This document shows, piece by piece, positions 8,566 through 14,629 of a stretch of 36,379 nucleotides of DNA; within the stretch, counting starts at the first letter, position 1; each line of letters starts with the position of its first letter. The stretch lies in the NCBI GenBank assembly GCA_017464225.1, contig JAFUDW010000139.1, positions 1 to 36,379 on the forward strand, in the 5' to 3' direction. The notes under the pieces are model-generated. The model was not told the origin of the DNA and did not search any database. It saw only the letters and a program-made list of their open reading frames with translations. The position numbers were made by a program, and so were the translations under genes. Source of the stretch: Clostridia bacterium (GTDB taxonomy: Bacteria > Bacillota_A > Clostridia > Christensenellales > Aristaeellaceae).

Positions 8566-8658
8566 TAAAAGCTATAATTATACATCGGTCTTTCGTATTG
8601 GACAATCAAATGCGGATTGAATTAAGATAGAAACCAATCAACGAAAGGAGGCTGGACC

Positions 8659-8715
8659 ATGAGAAATCACGCCCTGAGATTTATTTCACTGGTTCTGAGC
8701 CGCAATCGAATGTGA
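8659..8715 (+). CDS. Leader ORF before the tRNA-Cys-like element
   Basis: An 18-codon ORF with a strong ribosome-binding site (AAAGGAGG, 8644-8651). It is Arg/Leu rich, ends in Arg-Asn-Arg-Met and stops at UGA (8713-8715), one base before the 5' end of the tRNA-Cys-like element. Immediately after the stop the same frame reads TGG TGC TGT (Trp-Cys-Cys) and stays open to a TAA at 8824. The string from 8710 matches 13 of 16 bases of the Met-Cys-Met-Cys-Cys region of the dpp leader (14407-14422), so this may be a diverged member of the same leader family. Function is inferred from position only. Confidence 0.6.
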   Translation: MRNHALRFISLVLSRNRM

Positions 8716-8716
8716 T

Positions 8717-8880
8717 GGTGCTGTGGCCAAAGAAGGTCACCGCTTGCGGTGACGAGCGAAAGCAAATGCCTGCATTTGCCGAGCGAAGCCTCGCGTCATG
8801 AAATGAGGAGAGGCCGATCCAGGTAAGGCCAAGGTCTGCAAAACCTTTATTCCCCGGTTCGATTCCGGGCAGCACCTCCA
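8717..8880 (+). tRNA. tRNA-Cys(GCA)-like element with a structured ~90-nt insertion in the D-loop
   Basis: Acceptor strands 8717-8723 (GGTGCTG) and 8870-8876 (CAGCACC) pair perfectly; discriminator T and encoded CCA end at 8880. The D-stem is GCC (8726-8728) with GGC, the anticodon arm is AAGGT-CTGCAAA-ACCTT (anticodon GCA, Cys), and the T arm is CCCGG-TTCGATT-CCGGG. U73 and GCA are bacterial tRNA-Cys identity features. The D-loop, normally about 9 bases, contains an extra ~90 bases (about 8731-8820) that fold into hairpins 8736-8753, 8762-8779 and 8788-8814. The first two are followed by the linker CGAGCGAA (8753, 8780). It could be an interrupted real tRNA, a dead tRNA, or a tRNA mimic acting in the metY leader; the perfect stems argue against decay. 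Confidence 0.7.
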
Positions 8881-8914
8881 ACTTATAGAAAAGAAGATCA
8901 AAGGAGATAGAACC

Positions 8915-10219
8915 ATGTCTGATATTAAGAATTCCGCCAACTGGAGCTTTGAAACCAAGCAATTGCACATCGGCCAGGAGCAGGCTGATCCCGTTACCGA
9001 TGCCCGTGCGGTGCCGATTTACGCCACCACCTCGTATGTGTTCCATAACAGCGAGCATGCTGCGGATCGCTTTGGCCTCAGGGACGCCGGCAATATTTAC
9101 GGCCGCCTGACCAACCCCACCCAGGGCGTATTTGAGGCCCGCATCGCGGCCCTGGAGGGCGGCAGCGCGGCGCTGGCGGTGGCCTCCGGCGCGGCGGCCA
9201 TTACCTACACCTTCCAGGCGCTTGCTAAGGCGGGTGAGCACATTGTGGCCTCCAAGACCATCTACGGCGGCACCTTCAATCTGCTGGCCCATACCCTGCC
9301 CCTGACCAGCAGCATCACCACCACCTTCGTGGATCCCGATGTGGAAGGCAGCTTTGAAAACGCCATCCAGGAGAATACCAAGGCTATTTTCATCGAGACC
9401 CTGGGCAACCCCAATTCCAACATCATCGATATTGAAGCTGTCGCCAAGATCGCCCACTCCCACGGCATCCCTCTGGTTGTAGATTCCACCTTTGCCACGC
9501 CTTACCTGGTGCGTCCTATTGAATACGGCGCGGACATCGTGGTGCATTCCGCCACCAAATTCATCGGCGGACACGGCACGGCCATCGGCGGCGTGATCGT
9601 GGAGGGCGGCAAATTCGATTGGAAGGCCAGCGGCAAGTATCCCTGGATCAGCGACCCCAACCCCAGTTATCACGGCATCTCCTTCTATGACGCCGTGGGC
9701 CCCGCCGCCTTCGCCACCTACATCCGGGCCATCCTTTTGCGGGATACCGGCTCCACCCTGTCTCCCTTCCACGCCTTCATCTTCCTGCAGGGGCTGGAAA
9801 CCCTGTCCCTGCGAGTGGAGCGGCATGTGGAGAATGCCCTCAAGATCGTGGAATATCTTTCCAAGCATCCCCAGGTGGAGGCGGTGCACCATCCCGCTCT
9901 GGAGACCGAGCCCAGCCACAAGCTGTATCAAAAATACTTCCCCAACGGCGGCGGCAGCATTTTCACCTTTGAAATCAAGGGCGACAGCGATACCGCCAAG
10001 AAGTTCATCGATAACCTGGCTATCTTCTCCCTGCTGGCCAACGTGGCGGACGTGAAATCCCTGGTGATCCACCCCTTCACCACCACCCACAGCCAGCTGA
10101 CTGAGGAGGAACTGCTGGATCAGGGCATCAAACCCAACACCATCCGTTTGTCCATCGGCACGGAAAATGTAAACGATCTGATCGCTGCCCTGGAGGCTGC
10201 TTTTGAGGCGGTCAAATAA
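8915..10219 (+). CDS. metY: O-acetylhomoserine sulfhydrylase
   Basis: PLP enzyme of the Cys/Met metabolism family (434 residues) that converts O-acetylhomoserine plus sulfide, or a sulfur-carrier thiocarboxylate, to homocysteine. The PLP lysine is Lys215 in HSATKFIGGHG, and the substrate-binding C-terminus has the family pattern RLSIGTEN. The long middle insertion with NPSYHGI is typical of O-acetylhomoserine sulfhydrylases rather than cystathionine gamma-synthase. Ribosome-binding site AAAGGAGAT precedes ATG 8915. It lies 34 bases after the encoded CCA of the tRNA-Cys-like element, so processing of that element would give the metY mRNA a new 5' end. It forms an operon with the transporter and ridA downstream. 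Confidence 0.95.
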   Translation: MSDIKNSANWSFETKQLHIGQEQADPVTDARAVPIYATTSYVFHNSEHAADRFGLRDAGNIYGRLTNPTQGVFEARIAALEGGSAALAVASGAAAITYTFQALAKAGEHIVASKTIYGGTFNLLAHTLPLTSSITTTFVDPDVEGSFENAIQENTKAIFIETLGNPNSNIIDIEAVAKIAHSHGIPLVVDSTFATPYLVRPIEYGADIVVHSATKFIGGHGTAIGGVIVEGGKFDWKASGKYPWISDPNPSYHGISFYDAVGPAAFATYIRAILLRDTGSTLSPFHAFIFLQGLETLSLRVERHVENALKIVEYLSKHPQVEAVHHPALETEPSHKLYQKYFPNGGGSIFTFEIKGDSDTAKKFIDNLAIFSLLANVADVKSLVIHPFTTTHSQLTEEELLDQGIKPNTIRLSIGTENVNDLIAALEAAFEAVK

Positions 10220-10239
10220 CAAAAATAGATTGTAATCAA

Positions 10240-10265
10240 GGGAGCGGAGCTGCATCTCCGCTCCC
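10240..10265 (+). terminator. Perfect hairpin between metY and the transporter gene
   Basis: A 10-bp perfect stem (10240-10249 with 10256-10265, loop CTGCAT). It is not followed by a T run, so full termination is unlikely. It more probably protects the metY mRNA 3' end or lowers expression of the transporter. Confidence 0.5.
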
Positions 10266-10294
10266 TGTATGCTTTCAGGAGGTGTACAATATTT

Positions 10295-11560
10295 ATGAGC
10301 GAATCCACGCGAAAACCGTCTAATAAAAAGGCCGTCCGATTGAGCATCGCCATCCTGACGGGGCTGATCCTGGGCGCGCTGTTCGGCCTGGTGATGCCCG
10401 ATTGGGCGCAGCCGGTGACCAGCCTGATCGCTACCATTTATCTCCATGCCTTGACCATGATGATCTATCCCCTGGTGTTCTGCTCTCTGATCGTAGGCAT
10501 CAAGGGGATCGGCAGCGTGTCCGCCACCGGCAAGGTAGGCGGGCAGGCGCTTTTGTATTTCATCGGCACCACGCTGTTTGCAAGCCTGCTGGGATTGTTC
10601 CTGCCCAAGGCCCTGAACATCGGTGCTGGCGTCGCCATCGAAATGGCGGAGGCGGACGTGCAGGCGGCCCAGTTTACCAGCCTGGTGGATACGGTTCAAA
10701 ACCTGATCCCCGCCAATCCCTTTGCGGCCTTCGTCAACGGCAATATGCTGCAGGTGCTGGTGTTCGCCATCATCGTGGGCATCACCTGTCTGGCGCTGGG
10801 CAAAAAAGCCGATCCCTTTGTGAAGCTGTGCGAGGCGGTGGATGAAATTTCGGTGAAGATCGTTTCCGCCGTGATGTACACCACGCCCGTGGGCGTGTTC
10901 TGCTCCCTGGCGGGTACGGTGCACGCCAACGGCTTGCAGACCATCCTGTCCCTGGCGGCGGTGCTGGGCATTTTGTACCTGGTGATGGCGCTGTATATCG
11001 TGATCGTGTACGGCGTGGTGCTGGTGAAGGGCATCGGGAAATTCAGCATCCGGAAGTTTTTCGTCACCGTCCTGCCCGCCGCCCTGAACGCCTTTGGCAC
11101 CGCCTCTTCCTCCGCCACGCTGCCCATCAGCAAGCGCTGTGCCGATGAAATGGACGTGCCCAACGAGATTTCCTCCCTGGCGCTGCCCCTGGGGGCCACC
11201 ATCAACATGGACGCCGTTTCCATCGTGATGTCCTTCATGATCGTGTTCTTCGCCAACGCCACCGGCACGGAGATTTCCTACGGCCTCTTGGCGGTGGTGC
11301 TGCTGAGCAACACGCTTCTGTCCATCGGCGCGCCGGGCGTGCCCAACAGCGCCATCGCCTCCTTTGCAGCTCTGGCGACAATCGCAGGACTGCCAGCGGG
11401 CATCATGGGCATGTACGTCAGCGTCAATATCCTGGTGGATGCCGGGGCCACCTGCTGCAACGTGCTGGGCGATCTGGCCAGCGCCGTGGCCATGAAGCGA
11501 ACCTGCAGGCTGCCGAAAACGCATAAAAACAGTTTAACGGAAGAGGGGCAAGCGCTATGA
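10295..11560 (+). CDS. SLC1/DAACS-family sodium- or proton-coupled amino-acid symporter
   Basis: 421-residue secondary transporter with about eight hydrophobic helices and the two re-entrant hairpins of the GltPh fold. The serine-rich hairpin motif TASSSATLP lies near residue 269, the NMD cation/substrate motif (PLGATINMDAVSI) near residue 304, and the last core helix carries CNVLGDLASA. Family members carry glutamate, aspartate, serine/threonine or cystine (TcyP). The position between metY and ridA points to a sulfur amino acid, possibly cystine or homoserine-related, but no residue pattern here proves it. Ribosome-binding site CAGGAGGTG precedes ATG 10295; the stop overlaps the ridA start. 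Confidence 0.9.
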   Translation: MSESTRKPSNKKAVRLSIAILTGLILGALFGLVMPDWAQPVTSLIATIYLHALTMMIYPLVFCSLIVGIKGIGSVSATGKVGGQALLYFIGTTLFASLLGLFLPKALNIGAGVAIEMAEADVQAAQFTSLVDTVQNLIPANPFAAFVNGNMLQVLVFAIIVGITCLALGKKADPFVKLCEAVDEISVKIVSAVMYTTPVGVFCSLAGTVHANGLQTILSLAAVLGILYLVMALYIVIVYGVVLVKGIGKFSIRKFFVTVLPAALNAFGTASSSATLPISKRCADEMDVPNEISSLALPLGATINMDAVSIVMSFMIVFFANATGTEISYGLLAVVLLSNTLLSIGAPGVPNSAIASFAALATIAGLPAGIMGMYVSVNILVDAGATCCNVLGDLASAVAMKRTCRLPKTHKNSLTEEGQAL

Positions 11561-11937
11561 AAATCATTCACACAGACAAGGCTCCCGCCGCCATCGGCCC
11601 GTATTCCCAGGCCATTGCGGAAGGCGGCTTCATCTACACATCCGGCCAGATCCCAATCGATCCCCATTCCGGCGTGATCGAAAGCGCCGGCATCGAAGAG
11701 CAGACGGAACAAGCCCTTCAAAATCTTCGGGCGGTGCTGGAAGCTGCGGGAAGTGATCTATCGCATGTCGTCAAAACGACGTGCTTTTTGCAGCGGATCT
11801 CCGATTTTGCCGCGTTCAACGCCGTGTATGAAAAGCATTTTCCCGGCAAGCCTGCCAGAAGCTGCATCGAGGTATCCGCCCTGCCCAAGGGCGCACTGGT
11901 GGAAATAGAGGCCGTTGCTTTTGAAAGTGAGAAGTGA
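11557..11937 (+). CDS. ridA: RidA-family enamine/imine deaminase
   Basis: 126-residue RidA (YjgF/YER057c) protein that hydrolyses the reactive 2-aminoacrylate or related enamines released by PLP enzymes. It has the N-terminal AIGPYSQA, GQIPIDP, and the substrate-carboxylate Arg101 in ARSCIEV. It overlaps the transporter by ATGA. Next to metY, the likely role is clean-up of imines from sulfur amino-acid PLP chemistry; this is inference from the neighbours. Length and motifs are complete. Confidence 0.95.
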   Translation: MKIIHTDKAPAAIGPYSQAIAEGGFIYTSGQIPIDPHSGVIESAGIEEQTEQALQNLRAVLEAAGSDLSHVVKTTCFLQRISDFAAFNAVYEKHFPGKPARSCIEVSALPKGALVEIEAVAFESEK

Positions 11938-11939
11938 AG

Positions 11940-12031
11940 ATGAAAATCATTGTGAGCGGTGAACCCAGGGAAATTGACGCCTCGGTGACTGTGGCGCAAT
12001 TGCTGGAATTGGAGCAGATAGAGATGCCTGA
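11940..12031 (+). pseudogene. thiS-like sulfur-carrier gene, truncated
   Basis: ATG 11940, two bases after ridA. About 31 codons match the N-terminal half of ThiS/MoaD-like sulfur carriers (MKIIVSGEPREID, then TVAQLLE). The match ends near 12031; beyond it the frame runs as unrelated sequence to a stop at 12132-12134, so the C-terminal Gly-Gly that carries sulfur is missing. The adjacent sequence belongs to an oppC gene in another frame, so this is one side of a deletion or assembly junction. ThiS-like proteins next to metY are known to donate sulfur for homocysteine synthesis (HcyS in Wolinella), so the intact ancestor may have done that. Confidence 0.65.
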
Positions 12032-12325
12032 ATCAAAATCGCCCTGTCCCACGTCCTGCCCAACATCAGCGGCATTGTCATCGTCCGCGCCATGTTTTCC
12101 ATTCCATCCGCCATTTTCTTTGAAACTTTTTTGAGCTTCCTGGGCGTGGGCATGCGCATCCCCAACGCCTCCATCGGCACCCTGCTCAACGGCGGCTATA
12201 AGGTATTCCGCCTGTATCCTTATCAGATGTTCATTCCCGCCGTGATCCTGTGCGTGATCATGCTCTCCTTTAATCTGTTCGCGGACGGGCTGCGGGATGT
12301 ATTCGACCCCAAGATGAAGGAGTGA
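12032..12325 (+). pseudogene. oppC: oppC permease gene, 3' fragment only
   Basis: About 97 codons of the C-terminal third of an OppC-type permease: HVLPNISGIVIVRAM, then ETFLSFLGVG and a C-terminus ending in FDPKMKE. There is a TGA in this frame at 12029-12031, and no start with a ribosome-binding site serves the fragment; the N-terminal two thirds and the rest of oppA-oppB are absent. It lies directly before oppD (4-base gap), as a normal oppC would. It is not a copy of dppC at 17213: the preserved sequence is clearly of OppC type. Confidence 0.8.
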
Positions 12326-12329
12326 GAAG

Positions 12330-13385
12330 ATGAGCGAAGCCATTTTGCAGATCAATCATCTGTCCGTTTCCTTCGATACCTATGTGGGCACGGTGCGTGC
12401 GGTGCGGGATATCAGCTTTTCCCTGCAGCAGGGCGAAACGCTGGCGTTGGTGGGCGAATCGGGCTGCGGGAAAACGGTCACCTGCCGCAGTATCATGCGG
12501 CTGCTTGCCCGCAACGCCCATATCGATCAGGGAGAAATCCTCTTTGACGGCAGCGATCTGCTGCAAAAAAACAACCGGGATATGCGCTCCGTCCGGGGCG
12601 GTCAGATCGCCATGATCTTTCAGGATCCCATGACCAGTCTGGATCCTACCATGAAGATCGGCCGGCAGATCACCGAAGCGGTGACGCTGCATCGGCGCGT
12701 TTCCAGAAGCGCCGCAAAGCGGAGAGCCATCGAGCTGCTGGAGCTGGTTGGCATCGAGAACGCGGAAAAACGGTTCAGCCAGTATCCCCATGAATTCTCC
12801 GGCGGCCAGCGCCAACGGATCGTGATTGCCATTGCCCTGGCCGCCGACCCTCAAATTCTGATCGCGGATGAACCCACCACCGCCCTGGACGTTACCATGC
12901 AGGCGCAGATCCTGGATTTGATCAAGGATATTCAAAAGAAAACCGGCACATCGGTGATCTTTATCACCCATGATTTGGGCGTGGTTGCCAACGTGGCGGA
13001 TCGGGTTGCGGTGATGTATGCCGGGCGGATCGTGGAAATTGGCACGGCGGACGAGGTGTTTTATGATCCCCGCCATCCCTATACCTGGGGCTTGCTTGCT
13101 TCCATGCCCACCCTGGCCACCGAAAAGACGGCGCTATACGCCATCCCGGGCACGCCGCCCACGCTGATCGATCCGCCCGCGGGAGACCTGTTCGCCCCCC
13201 GCAATCCTTATGCCCTGGAGGCGGATTGGCTTTCTGAGCCGCCGCTCTTCCGGGTCACGGATACACACTTTGCCGCCACCTGGCTGCTGGACGCAAGAGC
13301 CCCCAAGGTCGAGCCGCCGCCGGCCATCCGAAAGAGAAAAGAGGAATTTGACAGGCGGCTGTCGGAAAAGGGAGCGTCATTATGA
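12330..13385 (+). CDS. oppD: Oligopeptide ABC transporter ATPase OppD
   Basis: 351-residue ATP-binding subunit. Walker A GESGCGKT (about residues 43-49), signature FSGGQRQR, Walker B ILIADEPT and the switch His in FITHDLGV are all present. The C-terminal oligopeptide-transporter extension is present, but its usual Cys residues are replaced (LFAPRNPYAL; AATWLL), a form seen in many Firmicutes OppD. It should pair with OppF and two permeases, but the cognate permeases are reduced to the oppC fragment upstream. It could still work with permeases elsewhere, or be an orphan. Overlaps oppF by ATGA. Confidence 0.93.
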   Translation: MSEAILQINHLSVSFDTYVGTVRAVRDISFSLQQGETLALVGESGCGKTVTCRSIMRLLARNAHIDQGEILFDGSDLLQKNNRDMRSVRGGQIAMIFQDPMTSLDPTMKIGRQITEAVTLHRRVSRSAAKRRAIELLELVGIENAEKRFSQYPHEFSGGQRQRIVIAIALAADPQILIADEPTTALDVTMQAQILDLIKDIQKKTGTSVIFITHDLGVVANVADRVAVMYAGRIVEIGTADEVFYDPRHPYTWGLLASMPTLATEKTALYAIPGTPPTLIDPPAGDLFAPRNPYALEADWLSEPPLFRVTDTHFAATWLLDARAPKVEPPPAIRKRKEEFDRRLSEKGASL

Positions 13386-14272
13386 GTGAAAAACCAAAGC
13401 TCATGGAGGTCAAGGGCCTGACCCATGATTATACCAACGGAAAAGGCAGGCCCGCCGTGAACCAGATCAGCTTTTTTATCCGGGAGGGTGAAACCTTTGG
13501 GCTGGTGGGCGAATCCGGCTGCGGAAAAACGACCACAGGCCGGATGCTGGTAAGGCTTTTGGATATTACCTCCGGCACCGTATTGTTTGACGGGCAGGAT
13601 GTGACGCGCCTGCAGGGAAAGGAGCTTCTTTCCTTCCGACGCCAGGCGCAGATCATTTTCCAGGATCCTTACGCCTCCCTGGATCCCCGCAAAAAAGTGA
13701 AGGACATCATTGCCGAGGGGATCGATATTCATCATTTGGCCAAGAACAAAACCGACCGCGACGCCCAGGTGGCCCAGCTCATGACCTCCGTGGGCCTGCG
13801 GCCGGAACACCTGACGCGCTATCCCCATGAATTCTCCGGCGGCCAGCGTCAGCGCATCGGCATTGCCCGAGCGCTGGCCACCCGTCCCCGATTCGTGGTG
13901 TGCGATGAACCCATTTCCGCCTTGGATGTGTCCATTCAGGCGCAGGTGGTGAATTTGCTGAAAGCGGAGCAGCGCAGGCGCGCGCTGACGTATCTGTTTA
14001 TCGCCCATGACCTGTCCATGGTGAAATACATCTCCGACCGCATCGCCGTCATGTATCAGGGCCGAATCGTGGAAACGGGCCCCAGCGAAAAGGTGTATAA
14101 CAATCCCCTGCATCCATATACCCAAAGCCTGATTTCGGCCATCCCGCTGCCCGACCCGGAAAGCGAGAGAACCCGCCGCCGTATCCCCTATGCCGGAGGG
14201 GATACCTTCCGGCATGCCGTTCTGACGGAAGCTGAGACGGAGCACTATGTCCTGACGGAAGCCGATCCTTAA
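13382..14272 (+). CDS. oppF: Oligopeptide ABC transporter ATPase OppF
   Basis: 296-residue partner of OppD. Walker A GESGCGKT, signature FSGGQRQR, Walker B RFVVCDEPI and FIAHDLSMV are intact. It is a little shorter than usual (about 310-330) and lacks the C-terminal Cys-containing segment seen in DppF at 19058. The start overlaps the oppD stop (ATGA). No terminator is obvious directly after it; the dpp promoter region follows. Confidence 0.93.
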   Translation: MSEKPKLMEVKGLTHDYTNGKGRPAVNQISFFIREGETFGLVGESGCGKTTTGRMLVRLLDITSGTVLFDGQDVTRLQGKELLSFRRQAQIIFQDPYASLDPRKKVKDIIAEGIDIHHLAKNKTDRDAQVAQLMTSVGLRPEHLTRYPHEFSGGQRQRIGIARALATRPRFVVCDEPISALDVSIQAQVVNLLKAEQRRRALTYLFIAHDLSMVKYISDRIAVMYQGRIVETGPSEKVYNNPLHPYTQSLISAIPLPDPESERTRRRIPYAGGDTFRHAVLTEAETEHYVLTEADP

Positions 14273-14284
14273 AATCCTGTTAAC

Positions 14285-14312
14285 ATAGGAATTTACTATG
14301 TAATTCTATAGG
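14285..14312. promoter_or_regulatory. LysR-type binding region before the dpp operon
   Basis: ATAG-N7-CTAT (14285-14299; T-N11-A spacing) followed by CTATAGG (14306-14312). The string ATAGGAATTTA here matches ATAGGAATGTA before lysR-metA (from 6465). The dyad is centred about 64 bases before the predicted transcription start, the usual activator position for LysR proteins, unlike the promoter-overlapping site at lysR-metA. So the same protein may activate peptide uptake and limit its own operon (inference). Confidence 0.5.
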
Positions 14313-14317
14313 AGATA

Positions 14318-14349
14318 CGTATTGGACGAAAATAAAAAGCCGCGATAAT
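14318..14349 (+). promoter_or_regulatory. Promoter of the dpp leader
   Basis: The -35 TTGGAC (14322-14327) lies inside the CGTATTGGAC 10-mer shared with the metY region; spacer 16; -10 GATAAT (14344-14349). Predicted start at about 14356, 27 bases before the leader ORF. Confidence 0.6.
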
Positions 14350-14382
14350 ATATATGCGATTCTTGAAAGGAGGCAATTTGGC

Positions 14383-14457
14383 ATGAGCAAGCGTCAGTGC
14401 ATGTGTATGTGTATGTGCTGTGTGAAGCACGTTATTTGTCATGCGCATGCCGATTGA
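14383..14457 (+). CDS. Cys/Met leader peptide of the dpp attenuator
   Basis: A 24-codon ORF with a strong ribosome-binding site (GAAAGGAGG, 14365-14373). Eight consecutive codons (14398-14421) encode Cys-Met-Cys-Met-Cys-Met-Cys-Cys, and another Cys follows at 14437. Such a run of two rare amino acids in a short leader is the hallmark of ribosome-mediated attenuation. The last codons (CAT GCG CAT GCC, 14440-14451) hold the antiterminator strand for the terminator at 14484. It precedes a peptide importer, so a shortage of charged Cys- or Met-tRNA would open peptide uptake. The peptide itself is probably not used. Confidence 0.85.
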   Translation: MSKRQCMCMCMCCVKHVICHAHAD

Positions 14458-14483
14458 TCGCCAGGTTGCCGGCGCTCCTCCAG

Positions 14484-14513
14484 GGCATTCGCACGAATGC
14501 CTTATTTTTTATT
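14484..14513 (+). terminator. Attenuator terminator of the dpp leader
   Basis: Perfect 7-bp stem GGCATTC (14484-14490) with GAATGCC (14495-14501), loop GCAC, then TTATTTTTTATT. A competing pairing is available: 14443-14451 (GCGCATGCC, in the leader ORF) with 14484-14492 (GGCATTCGC), eight pairs with one mismatch. A ribosome stalled on the Cys/Met run leaves 14443-14451 free for antitermination; one at the stop codon (14455) covers it and lets the terminator form. Confidence 0.85.
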
Positions 14514-14532
14514 AAGCAAAAGGAGGGAGAAC

Positions 14533-14574
14533 ATGCTTTTATTGCGGATCGGACGGGCCGGAAGCCGATGTTGA
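14533..14574 (+). CDS. Second mini-ORF before the binding-protein gene, ends in Cys
   Basis: A 13-codon ORF with a strong ribosome-binding site (AAAAGGAGGGA, 14518-14528) placed after the attenuator terminator. It reads MLLLRIGRAGSRC and stops at TGA, 55 bases before the start of the binding protein. The only Cys codon is the last sense codon. It may be a second sensor acting on translation of the next gene, or chance. A CCGAT/ATCGG hairpin follows it. Confidence 0.4.
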   Translation: MLLLRIGRAGSRC

Positions 14575-14629
14575 CGCGCAGGATCGGTCTCTGTTCCATT
14601 CACTGATCAATTATTTGGAGGATATAATA

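Noticed and set aside
8713..8715. UGA in the metY leader read as selenocysteine
   Set aside because: No SECIS-like hairpin can be claimed with confidence just after it, and the following structure is accounted for by the tRNA-like fold. Kept only as a remote option.
8731..8820. Group I or group II intron in the tRNA-Cys-like element
   Set aside because: The insert is only about 90 bases, lies in the D-loop rather than the anticodon loop, and shows none of the conserved intron core elements.
8725..8832. GGCCAA at 8725-8730 and 8827-8832 as a target-site duplication of a mobile element
   Set aside because: Both copies are explained by the tRNA D-stem strands and adjoining bases; the insert ends do not form terminal inverted repeats.
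8681..11524. Very long open frame on the minus strand (947 codons)
   Set aside because: It lies opposite metY and the SLC1 transporter, both unmistakable, and its translation is a His/Gly/Gln-rich string typical of the antisense of GC-rich coding sequence.
12330..13385. Loss of Cys residues in the OppD C-terminus as a special sulfur-saving trait
   Set aside because: The Cys-free form (APRNPYAL) is common in Firmicutes OppD, so it is not specific evidence.
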